Assembly (NCBI GenBank): GCA_033763135.1
Contig: JANRKY010000260.1
Location: 1-8,883 of the forward strand
Direction of reading: 5' to 3'
DNA length: 8,883 bases
DNA from: DALYLB01 sp033763135
Lineage (GTDB): Bacteria > Acidobacteriota > Blastocatellia > RBC074
The notes under the pieces are model-generated. The model was not told where the DNA came from. It saw only the letters and a program-made list of their open reading frames with translations, and did no database searches. This document shows positions 1 to 6,028 of this stretch, in pieces. The position numbers were made by a program, and so were the translations under genes. Positions within the stretch are counted from its first letter, which is position 1, and each line of letters starts with the position of its first letter.

Positions 1-1
1 C

Positions 2-1366
2 GAGATCGCCCGGCAGGTCGAGCCGGCGGTCGTGAACATCTCCACGGTGAAGCAGCCCGCGCGGCGAACGGCGGTGAATGAGTTTCCCATGCCGCGCCCG
101 TCCTTTGAGGGGCTGCAATTCGGGCAGGCTGAACAGCAGCCGGCGCAGCGCGGGAACGGATCGGGCGTCATCGTGGATGCTGCCGCGGGATATATTCTGA
201 CGAATCGCCACGTCATTCTCGGTGCGGATCGGATCAAGGTCCGGCTCTTCAATGGAATTGAGCTGCCCGGCCGCCTGATCGGCAGCGATCGCGAAACCGA
301 TCTCGCGGTGATCAAGGTGGAGCCCACCACCCGTCTGACGGCGGCCCGCTTCGGCGATTCGGAGAAGACGCGCGTCGGCGACTGGGTGCTGGCCATCGGC
401 TCCCCGTTCGGGTTCGATCAGACCGTGACGGCGGGAATCATCAGCGCGCGCGAGCGCGAATCCGAAGAGCTCTACAACAAGGTCGGATTTCAGTATTTTC
501 TGCAGACCGATGCCGCGGTCAATCGCGGAAATTCCGGCGGCCCGCTGATCAATATCGCGGGCGAAGTCATCGGCATCAACACCGCCATCGCCACGAGCAC
601 GGGCGATTACAACGGCATCAGCTTCGCGCTTCCCTCTTCGGAAGCCGTGAACATCTACAAGCAACTGGTCAAACAGGGTCGCGTCGTTCGCGGCTTTCTG
701 GGCGCGCTGACCGAGCGCGTCACGCCCCAGATCGCCCGGGTGTTCGGCCTGCCGGTCTCGCACGGCGCCATTGTGAGCAACGTCAGCGAGACGATGGAAG
801 TCGACGGCATGGTCGTCGAGAGCCCCGCGGCCAAAGCCGGCCTGCGGCTCAACGATGTGATCATCGAGATTCGCAACGAGTCCGTCCGGGACGACGCCGA
901 CCTGATCCGCCGAATCGCCTCGACGCCCGTCGGCACGCAGATTCCGATGAAGATCGTACGCGACGGGCAGGCGATCACGCTGAACGTCGTCGTGGGCCGG
1001 CGCCCCGGCGGCGAGCCGGCCAAACTGGCAGAAGTCGTCATGCGCAAGACCGAAGACGAACTGCCAAAGACCGCCAATCTCGGGATCACCTTCCAGGCCC
1101 TGACGCCCCAGCGAATCCGCGAGAAGGAACTTGAAGTCAAACAGGGCGTCTTCGTCGTCAAGGTCGAAGCCGGAAGCGTGGCCGACGACGCCCGGCTCAA
1201 GGCCGGCGACGTGATCTCGCATATCAATCGAATCCCCGTCAAAAGCAACGAGGATTTCAAACGGGTGCTGAGCGAGCTGAACTCCGGCGATCCGATCGTG
1301 CTGCAGATCTATCGCGAGAAACTGCTCCCGACCCCGAGCATGTTTATTTCGCTCAATAAACCATAA
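2..1366 (+). CDS. HtrA/Deg-family periplasmic serine protease with two PDZ domains (5' end outside window)
   Basis: A trypsin-fold serine protease of the HtrA (DegP/DegQ/DegS) family, which degrades or chaperones misfolded envelope proteins in the periplasm. The frame is open from the first bases and begins with the usual start of the protease domain (EPAVVNIS), so the signal peptide or anchor lies upstream; the GTG at 32 is an internal Val. Numbering from the codon at 2, the catalytic triad is visible: His70 in TNRHV, Asp100 in ETDLAVIKV, and Ser178 in GNSGGPL. The oxyanion and activation loop segment GSPFGFDQTVTAGIIS also matches the family. PDZ1 spans about 230-335 and PDZ2 about 355-450, the DegP/DegQ arrangement. 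PDZ1 seems to carry an extra stretch near 262-272 before SPAAKAGL. It ends at TAA 1364-1366. A peptidoglycan-binding protein gene follows 99 bp downstream on the same strand. Family assignment is firm; the exact paralogue is not resolvable. Confidence 0.96.
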   Translation, partial: EIARQVEPAVVNISTVKQPARRTAVNEFPMPRPSFEGLQFGQAEQQPAQRGNGSGVIVDAAAGYILTNRHVILGADRIKVRLFNGIELPGRLIGSDRETDLAVIKVEPTTRLTAARFGDSEKTRVGDWVLAIGSPFGFDQTVTAGIISARERESEELYNKVGFQYFLQTDAAVNRGNSGGPLINIAGEVIGINTAIATSTGDYNGISFALPSSEAVNIYKQLVKQGRVVRGFLGALTERVTPQIARVFGLPVSHGAIVSNVSETMEVDGMVVESPAAKAGLRLNDVIIEIRNESVRDDADLIRRIASTPVGTQIPMKIVRDGQAITLNVVVGRRPGGEPAKLAEVVMRKTEDELPKTANLGITFQALTPQRIREKELEVKQGVFVVKVEAGSVADDARLKAGDVISHINRIPVKSNEDFKRVLSELNSGDPIVLQIYREKLLPTPSMFISLNKP

Positions 1367-1465
1367 AAAACGATTCGTTGCCCCGCTGGACGTTGGAGAG
1401 GCCGAAGACGGCCTCCATTCCGCGTCTGTAGAAACAACAAACAACACACAATCAGGACAAATACG

Positions 1466-2008
1466 ATGACCCCACGTTTCCCCAGGCTGTATGCAGCAGC
1501 CCTCCTCATTGTCTGCATGGCTGTGCCGCTCGCCGTCACCATCGAGGCGAAGAGCCGAAAGAAAGCAAAAACGTCCGTTTCGCGATCCCGGGGCAAGTCC
1601 TCGCTTCGCGCTTCGGCCCGCAGCCGCTCGAATCGGCGCGAGACCGCAAACGCTCCCGAGCGAAATTACGCCGTCGTCCCCGACCAGATCGAAGTTCTCG
1701 AAAACGGCTCGTCCCGCACGACGGAGCTCGCACGCTGGCTCAGTCCGCCCGCCCCGCGCTCCTCGTTTCTGCCGGAGGCCACGCCGACGACCAGCACGCG
1801 GACGCGCGCCGTCAACATCGAGTCTTCCCGCGTCATCCAGATTCAACAGGCGCTCGCCAGCCGCGGCTTCTACAGCGGCGAAATGTCCGGCGTCTACGAT
1901 GAATCCACCGCCGACGCCATGCGACGCCTTCAGGCCAGCAACCGAATCGCCGTCACCGGCTATCCCACCGCCGCCGCGCTCAAACGACTCGGCCTGACCA
2001 ACTGGTAG
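1466..2008 (+). CDS. Exported protein with C-terminal peptidoglycan-binding (PG_binding_1-like) domain
   Basis: A 180-residue protein. Residues 1-28 form a signal peptide (basic start, hydrophobic AAALLIVCMAVPLAVTI, cleavage probably after IEA). Residues 29-58 are a very basic Lys/Arg/Ser-rich linker, and 59-118 are a Pro/Thr/Ser-rich region without a recognised fold. Residues about 120-178 match the three-helix PG_binding_1 repeat: IQIQQALASRGFYSGEMSG, then a YDESTADAMRRLQ segment and an ending like TAAALKRLGL. This module binds peptidoglycan in cell-wall hydrolases and spore or cortex proteins. No catalytic domain is present, so the protein is probably a wall-anchored adaptor and not an enzyme. 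The ATG at 1466 gives the signal peptide; the upstream AGGAC is only a weak ribosome site, in an A/C-rich leader (about 1432-1465). The gene follows the HtrA gene on the same strand and could be read from it. Function beyond wall binding is unknown. Confidence 0.85.
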   Translation: MTPRFPRLYAAALLIVCMAVPLAVTIEAKSRKKAKTSVSRSRGKSSLRASARSRSNRRETANAPERNYAVVPDQIEVLENGSSRTTELARWLSPPAPRSSFLPEATPTTSTRTRAVNIESSRVIQIQQALASRGFYSGEMSGVYDESTADAMRRLQASNRIAVTGYPTAAALKRLGLTNW

Positions 2009-2025
2009 AGGAAGGATGAAGCAGG

Positions 2026-2158
2026 AATGATGAATGATGAATGAAAACCCCATTCATCATTCTGAAAAAGAAAGCCCGGTTCCACCGGGCTTTCTTCATT
2101 TCGGGCGCCCCGGCAGTTCACTGCCGAGAGCGTGATTCATCATTCATCATTCATCATT
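2026..2158. repeat. Inverted arrays of a 7-bp ATGATGA-type repeat flanking a terminator
   Basis: A 19-bp tract of 7-bp period (AATGATG units) at 2026-2044 recurs as an exact reverse complement at 2140-2158; the right tract is longer, 2135-2159. A third, shorter inverse copy at 2051-2062 pairs perfectly with 2032-2043, giving a 12-bp stem with a 7-base loop. Between the outer arms lie the terminator at 2068-2096 and a small hairpin at 2111-2126 (CGGCAG/CTGCCG, 4-base loop). The right array supplies the TGA stop codon of the minus-strand gene ending at 2154. The array sits between two convergent genes and is probably a dispersed intergenic repeat. Confidence 0.8.
2068..2096. terminator. Rho-independent terminator, probably bidirectional
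   Basis: A perfect 13-bp stem (2068-2080 with 2084-2096) around a 3-base loop, with a GCCCGG core. On the minus strand it is followed by a T-rich tail (complement of the A run at 2065-2069, merging with the stem's own T residues), a classic intrinsic terminator for the gene ending at 2154. On the plus strand the tail TTTCTTCATTTC is weaker but usable for the gene ending at 2008. Its place between two convergent genes fits dual use. Confidence 0.85.
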
Positions 2159-2834
2159 TCTCTTTCTGCCCCTTGCGGATCATCAGCAACAGACGATCGG
2201 CGTGATTGCGGGCGATGAGAGGGACGCCTTCGTCGAGTTTGATCTCCTGGAGAACCTTTTCGAAGCGGGTGGGATCGGCGATGTGTTTCGATTTGAGTTC
2301 GCTCTCCAGCAGGCGCAGTTGGGCGGGCGTCGAGATCGGGTCGTTGGCGCGAATGGCTTCCAGTTCGTAGAAGCGGTTCTCCTGCGTCGCGAGATTCTGA
2401 AAGATGTCGGCCAGCCGGTTGAGGCTCTGGTTGTCGGTATAGTTGAACTTGATGGTTCGTTCCCGACCACCGCGCGAGAGGGTGATCGTCTTGGAGCCCA
2501 GATGCGAGAAGTCCTTCTTGTGCTGATAGTCTTCGGTGCTCTCCAGAAAATTGAGCGCATCGAAAAGGGACTGCACCTGCGAGAGCAGCGCCCCGGAGAC
2601 CTCGAACGTCAGGACGATTTCATCCTGCTCCTTGCGCTGAAATCGGTATCGGCCCCGCCCACCGCCGTCGAATTCGACCTCCTGCACGGGCGTCGTGAAC
2701 CGCGGGTTTTCGAAGAGATAGTGATATCTGGGCACGGGAGCGCCGTCCGTGCGGGCTATCGCCTGCGCATGCATCGACTCGGGAAACAAAAGAAGCGCGA
2801 AGAGCGCGAGCGTCGGTGAAATGAACTTTCTCAT
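2154..2834 (-). CDS. Exported protein of unknown function
   Basis: A 226-residue protein I do not recognise. Residues 1-25 are a clear signal peptide (MRKF start, LALFALLLF core, cleavage after SMHAQA or nearby), so it is exported to the periplasm or surface. The mature part begins with a predicted beta-rich region, about 38-110: YHYLFENPRFTTPVQEVEFD, then GGGRGRYRF and EIVLTFEVS. It continues with TITLSRGGRERTIKFNY at about 115-131. The C-terminal half, about 132-226, is charged and likely alpha-helical, with no cysteine and no evident catalytic motif. No membrane helix beyond the signal peptide is seen. The start at 2834 is chosen because it gives the signal peptide; no good Shine-Dalgarno precedes it. 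It lies 90 bp downstream of the M1-like gene on the same strand and may be a weakly coupled second cistron. A role with that secreted protein is only inferred from position. Confidence 0.8.
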   Translation of the reverse strand: MRKFISPTLALFALLLFPESMHAQAIARTDGAPVPRYHYLFENPRFTTPVQEVEFDGGGRGRYRFQRKEQDEIVLTFEVSGALLSQVQSLFDALNFLESTEDYQHKKDFSHLGSKTITLSRGGRERTIKFNYTDNQSLNRLADIFQNLATQENRFYELEAIRANDPISTPAQLRLLESELKSKHIADPTRFEKVLQEIKLDEGVPLIARNHADRLLLMIRKGQKEK

Positions 2835-2879
2835 AACGAACGAGGTTGCCGGACAGCGTCGAAGAGGATGGAGGCGCCG

Positions 2880-2918
2880 AAAACGAACCTGCGCCGCGGC
2901 ATCGGGCCCGCGGCGCAG
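2880..2918 (-). terminator. GC-rich hairpin after the M1-like gene, possible terminator or attenuator
   Basis: A perfect 11-bp inverted repeat, CTGCGCCGCGG at 2889-2899 and its complement at 2908-2918, with an 8-base loop. It sits 6 bp past the stop codon of the M1-like gene. Read on the minus strand, the stem is followed by GTTCGTTTT, a weak T-rich tail. It could terminate most transcripts of the M1-like gene, or reduce read-through into the downstream exported-protein gene, which has no evident promoter of its own in the 90-bp gap. Confidence 0.5.
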
Positions 2919-2924
2919 CAGGAA

Positions 2925-5081
2925 TCAATTTGTCTGACTATCGCTCGGGGCCTTCTTCTTGCCGAAGGGCTCGGCGATGAACTGCTGCGCCGCGGCCTGC
3001 GCATTGTCGTAATTGTTGCCGTTGCTGACGGCCTTGTTGTATTCGGCGATGGCGCGTTCGCGCTGGCCGATGGAGTCCCAGGAGTTGCCGCGATAGATAT
3101 AGGACCAGACCTCGACCCAGTCGGGACGCAGATTTCCGCCGAGGGCCTGATCGAAGGCGTCGAGCGCCTTGTTCCAGTTTCGCTGCGTCATATAGAGCAG
3201 CCCGAGATTGTACCAGGCCCAGGAGTTCCCGCGATTGAGCTTGATCGCGGCCTGGAACTGCTGCTCGGCCTCGACGTACTCCTGTTCGCGAAAATGCTCG
3301 ATCCCGCGGCGGACGATCACTCCCTGGCGCAGTTCTTCCGAACTCCGCAGAATCTTCGCGTCGGGATCGACGATGACCTCGATCGGATTGCTCTTCGTCG
3401 GGATGTCGAAGTCGACCGAGGTGCCCTTCATCATCAGCACCTGCTTCTCGGTCCCGGCCTCCGTGCGAAGCGAGATCTCGACCGGCATCTCGAAGGTGTC
3501 GAGATCCTGCTTGACCGTGCCCGGGACGCGGAAGCCTTCCTTGTTCCGCAGCACGCGATACTCGGCGCGGAACTCCGGGACGCCCGTCGAATCGAGCCAT
3601 TGGCCGAAGAAGAAGCGCAGATTCCGGCCCGCAGCCTTGGAAGCGAAGGCCTCGAAATCGTCGAGCTTGACGTTTCTGCCGTTATAGGCGACGAAATAGT
3701 CGCGCAGCATCTTGTCGAATTCGGCCTCGCCCATCAGTTGCCGCAGCATATTGAAGACGAGCGCGCCCTTGTAAAAGACGATGGAGCGAAACGCCGGCGT
3801 CTGATCGTCGAGCTGATTGGGCGCATTGCGAATCGAGGCCGACTGCTCGAAAGCCAGGGCCTTCTCCAGTTCCGCCTGCAGCGCCTGCTGGAACTGGGTC
3901 TCGTTGGAGTGCTCTTTCAGATACAGCAGGGTGCTGAATTCGGCCATCCCCTGCGAGAGCCACGTATCGTCGAAGGAGCGCAGCCCGACGCCCTGTCCCC
4001 ACCACTGATAGGCGGTTTCGCGGGCGAGCTTCTCGTCGAGGCCCGCCGTCAGCGCGCGCGGGGAGATGAGCATGACGCCGGGGCCGGAATAGGTTTCGAG
4101 CGTCTCTTCATCCGTCTCGGCGACGACGATCTTGTTGCCGAAGGCATATTGGCCGAACTTTGTCGAATAGAATTCCACGTGCCTGCCGATGACGTCCGAG
4201 GCGTGGTCCGCCCACTTCTCGTCGCCCGCTTTCACATAGAAATCGACGTTGAATCCGCCATAGGTGGCCGTCTTGACGATATATTTCGCCGCGGCGAACG
4301 TGCCCGGCAGGACCGGCGTCGCGCAGCTGAAGGCGAAGGTCGAGAACTCTTCTTTCGTCTTGGGATCGGCGGATGGGGTCAGCACGACGGGCTTTTCGCT
4401 GTAGCCCGCGACGAGCACGCCCTTGGGCGCCTTGATGCTGATGTCATAGGCCGCCCGGTCGGCGGCATATTCGTGAAAGGGAAACCAGCGCGCGGCATAG
4501 CAGAGATAAGAGCCCTGTTCGCCGACATAGGCGAGGCGGGCATTGGTGATCGGGCCGCCCTGGGGCGATTCCAGCGCGCCTTCATATTCAAAGAGAAGCG
4601 TCACCGGCTGTTTGGCGGGAACGACGTTGCCCAGATCGATCCGGACATTCATGTTTTCGCGGTTATCCTGGATGAACTGCAGGCCATCCTGCGGCGGAGG
4701 CGCCACCGCGGCGGCCGTGGCGGCCAGATTCGCATTTGCCGCCGGCTTGACCTCCCGGCCCTTCACCCTGGCGTCTCGCGCGACGACCGGGGCTGCGGCC
4801 GGCGCCACTGCGACGGTCGTCACCGCCGGCGCGCCCACCATCGTGATCCGCTTGATCGTCAGCGAACCGTTCATCTCAAAGACCACCGAACGCGTTTCCC
4901 CCAGCGGGACGAATCGCACCTCGACGCGGGCCTTCAATAACTGCGACGCGGGCAGCAGTTCCGCATCGATCTTGTAATGCTGAACGTCGATGTCCGCGCC
5001 CCCCTTTTGCGCGCGGACCGTGCTGTATGCATATCCCAGCAGCGCCATCGCGATGCCGGCCAGCAGAAAAATTCTTTTCAT
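2925..5081 (-). CDS. Secreted M1-aminopeptidase-like protein with degenerate zinc site and C-terminal TPR repeats
   Basis: A 718-residue exported protein. Residues 1-25 are a signal peptide (MKRIFLLAGIAMALLGYAYS, ending VRAQ). Residues 30-290 resemble the M1 N-terminal beta domain, interrupted at 87-132 by an Ala/Pro/Val-rich low-complexity insert. Residues 290-520 resemble the M1 catalytic domain, including FYKGALVFNMLR and DDTWLSQGMAEF. The zinc motif HExxH-x18-E keeps its spacing but reads R354-E355-x-x-Y358 and Q377, so all three zinc ligands are missing. The GAMEN-type exopeptidase motif reads SGPGVML (332-338), and the catalytic Tyr position (YEKG) is Phe436. It is therefore probably not an active metallopeptidase. 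Residues 592-701 form about three TPR units, a protein-interaction module. Start: ATG 5081 gives an ideal signal peptide and lies downstream of the promoter at 5170-5178. ATG 5099 is possible; the open frame back to 5243 is not a credible start, being upstream of that promoter. Confidence 0.88.
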   Translation of the reverse strand: MKRIFLLAGIAMALLGYAYSTVRAQKGGADIDVQHYKIDAELLPASQLLKARVEVRFVPLGETRSVVFEMNGSLTIKRITMVGAPAVTTVAVAPAAAPVVARDARVKGREVKPAANANLAATAAAVAPPPQDGLQFIQDNRENMNVRIDLGNVVPAKQPVTLLFEYEGALESPQGGPITNARLAYVGEQGSYLCYAARWFPFHEYAADRAAYDISIKAPKGVLVAGYSEKPVVLTPSADPKTKEEFSTFAFSCATPVLPGTFAAAKYIVKTATYGGFNVDFYVKAGDEKWADHASDVIGRHVEFYSTKFGQYAFGNKIVVAETDEETLETYSGPGVMLISPRALTAGLDEKLARETAYQWWGQGVGLRSFDDTWLSQGMAEFSTLLYLKEHSNETQFQQALQAELEKALAFEQSASIRNAPNQLDDQTPAFRSIVFYKGALVFNMLRQLMGEAEFDKMLRDYFVAYNGRNVKLDDFEAFASKAAGRNLRFFFGQWLDSTGVPEFRAEYRVLRNKEGFRVPGTVKQDLDTFEMPVEISLRTEAGTEKQVLMMKGTSVDFDIPTKSNPIEVIVDPDAKILRSSEELRQGVIVRRGIEHFREQEYVEAEQQFQAAIKLNRGNSWAWYNLGLLYMTQRNWNKALDAFDQALGGNLRPDWVEVWSYIYRGNSWDSIGQRERAIAEYNKAVSNGNNYDNAQAAAQQFIAEPFGKKKAPSDSQTN

Positions 5082-5169
5082 CTCCAAATAGCCCCCCATC
5101 TCAATCTCTGATACCGCGCCTGCGTATGTTTTCCGTTGTCTTCCAATATTTCCGGCGATATTTCTGGCG

Positions 5170-5178
5170 ATTATAACA
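5170..5178 (-). promoter_or_regulatory. Extended -10 promoter for the M1-like gene
   Basis: On the minus strand the sequence reads TGTTATAAT: a consensus TATAAT with the TGn extension. The -35 at 17 bp spacing (GAGGCA) is poor, as is usual for extended -10 promoters. Transcription would begin near 5163, giving a leader of about 80 bases to the ATG at 5081. This position also rules out the far-upstream frame opening at 5243 as the start codon. Confidence 0.6.
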
Positions 5179-5391
5179 CTCCGAGCCGATTTTGCCTCCC
5201 GATCCCCCGACATTTGCCGCTCCGGCGCCGCTCTGCGCCGCATTCTCAGAAAGCGCTGAAAAGCGATGGTAGAACGGGGCGGACAGGAAAATCTTGCAGC
5301 CCGGGCGTCCGCGTCCCTGGGGCCCCTGTGGCATAATGGCCGCGGTGTTCCAGGCCTTGATCATTCATTCGGCCGGTGTGGGAGATCGAGT

Positions 5392-5478
5392 TTGCCACAG
5401 AGCGACGGAGCCACAGAGACAAGGAGGGGGGCGAGAAGGCCCACTCTTTTTCTCCGCGGCTCCGTGGCGCTGTGGCAA
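5392..5478. repeat. Long inverted repeat with CCACAGAG/CCACGGAG-type units
   Basis: Arms 5392-5419 and 5451-5478 are inverted with 24 of 28 positions matching, around a 31-base loop. Each arm opens with TTGCCACAG and contains a second ACGGAGCC block, so the arms are internally repetitive. This looks like a member of the dispersed intergenic palindromes seen in several GC-rich bacterial phyla. Its right end is 53 bp before the Shine-Dalgarno of the B2-like gene, so it falls in that gene's leader or promoter region. The open reading frame through it is accidental. Confidence 0.75.
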
Positions 5479-5531
5479 TTGTCTTACCCGGTAGGGCCAA
5501 AACGATGATGAAGACCGTGTTTCATCCCGTC

Positions 5532-5535
5532 GGAG
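5532..5535 (+). promoter_or_regulatory. Shine-Dalgarno GGAG deciding the start of the B2-like gene
   Basis: GGAG at 5532-5535 is 8 bases before ATG 5544. The in-frame ATGs at 5505 and 5508 have no such site, and the GTG at 5376 lies upstream of the inverted repeat. The protein family also normally begins near this residue. Confidence 0.6.
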
Positions 5536-5543
5536 TGATATTC

Positions 5544-6020
5544 ATGATTCGTGTGTTGAGATATTGCAGGTATGCGTTCGTGCCGGAGAACTATCTGCTG
5601 CTGGCGCGCGCGATTCGGGCGGCCAGGCTCGTCAAGAAATATCTGAAGACCGATGCGCCCTCACCGGCGTTTCCGGACTCGGTGCGCGCCGTGGAGGCCC
5701 TCCATCTTCCTCCGCAGCCTGGATGGAGAATCTCGGACCCCGAGCGGATCGCCCGTTTCGCCGACTTGATCGTGCGCGTCCCGTCTCAATGGGGGCGGTG
5801 CGTCCAGCGCTCGCTGATCACCTATCACCTGCTCAACGGCTATGGCTATCCGGCGCGAATCTGCTTCGGCATCCGAAAAGACGGTCAGGGCAACGACGAT
5901 CTGGCCCGACATGGCCATGCGTGGGTCGTCAAGCTCGATGAACCCCATCGGGCCTTCGCCGAATCGCCCCATCCGGCGGAGCAGTTCAAGATCGTCTACA
6001 GCGCGCCGGCATCGAATTAG
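5544..6020 (+). CDS. Stand-alone lasso-peptide B2-like protein (transglutaminase-fold, Transglut_core3 type)
   Basis: A 158-residue protein matching the C-terminal domain of lasso-peptide maturation protein B (McjB/B2), a cysteine-protease-like transglutaminase fold that removes the leader peptide of the lasso precursor. The family signature is visible: W83-G-R-C86-VQRSLITYHLL (nucleophile Cys86), GYPARICFGIRKDG (102-114), H123-G-H125-AWVVKLD with His125 as catalytic His, and probably Asp132 as the third residue. Residues 1-60 are helical and basic, and fill the usual N-terminal half. There is no signal peptide. A lasso system also needs a precursor peptide, an RRE protein (B1/PqqD-like) and an asparagine-synthetase-like cyclase; none is present in this window. 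The protein may therefore process another peptide or act alone. It ends 8 bp before the stop of a convergent gene. Family call is good; substrate is unknown. Confidence 0.85.
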   Translation: MIRVLRYCRYAFVPENYLLLARAIRAARLVKKYLKTDAPSPAFPDSVRAVEALHLPPQPGWRISDPERIARFADLIVRVPSQWGRCVQRSLITYHLLNGYGYPARICFGIRKDGQGNDDLARHGHAWVVKLDEPHRAFAESPHPAEQFKIVYSAPASN

Positions 6021-6028
6021 CTCCGATT

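Larger units (their letters stand above)
5082..5543. other. 462-bp non-coding region between divergent genes
   Basis: Contains the extended -10 promoter and a 12-bp tandem repeat (5149-5172) for the minus-strand M1-like gene, and the inverted repeat at 5392-5478 upstream of the B2-like gene. Between about 5180 and 5390 I see no convincing gene: overlapping open frames on both strands run through it, but none has a ribosome site or a recognisable protein. A CATAAT at 5332-5337 is the only -10-like element facing the plus-strand gene, without a matching -35. Confidence 0.6.

Noticed and set aside
1398..1415. GAGGCC/GGCCTC inverted repeat after the HtrA gene as a terminator.
   Set aside because: Only six stem pairs and no T run follow it; read-through into the next gene on the same strand is at least as likely.
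2868..4940. A 690-codon open frame on the plus strand opposite the M1-like gene.
   Set aside because: It is a mirror of codon bias in GC-rich DNA: it lies antisense to a gene with clear M1 and TPR motifs, is rich in Leu/Arg/Asp/Gly without any domain, and has no good ribosome site.
5082..5243. N-terminal extension of the M1-like protein to 5243.
   Set aside because: It would bury the signal peptide and place the start codon upstream of the extended -10 promoter at 5170-5178.
5332..5337. CATAAT as a -10 for the B2-like gene.
   Set aside because: No -35 or TG extension at correct spacing, and it would leave a leader of about 200 bases; not strong enough to list as a promoter.
5101..5508. Several 60-90 codon open frames on both strands in the divergent gap.
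   Set aside because: They overlap each other and the inverted repeat, lack ribosome sites, and give low-complexity Arg/Pro/Gly-rich translations.
5376..5543. Upstream start at GTG 5376 (or ATG 5505) for the B2-like gene.
   Set aside because: The extra residues translate an inverted repeat and lack homology-like character; ATG 5544 has GGAG at proper spacing.
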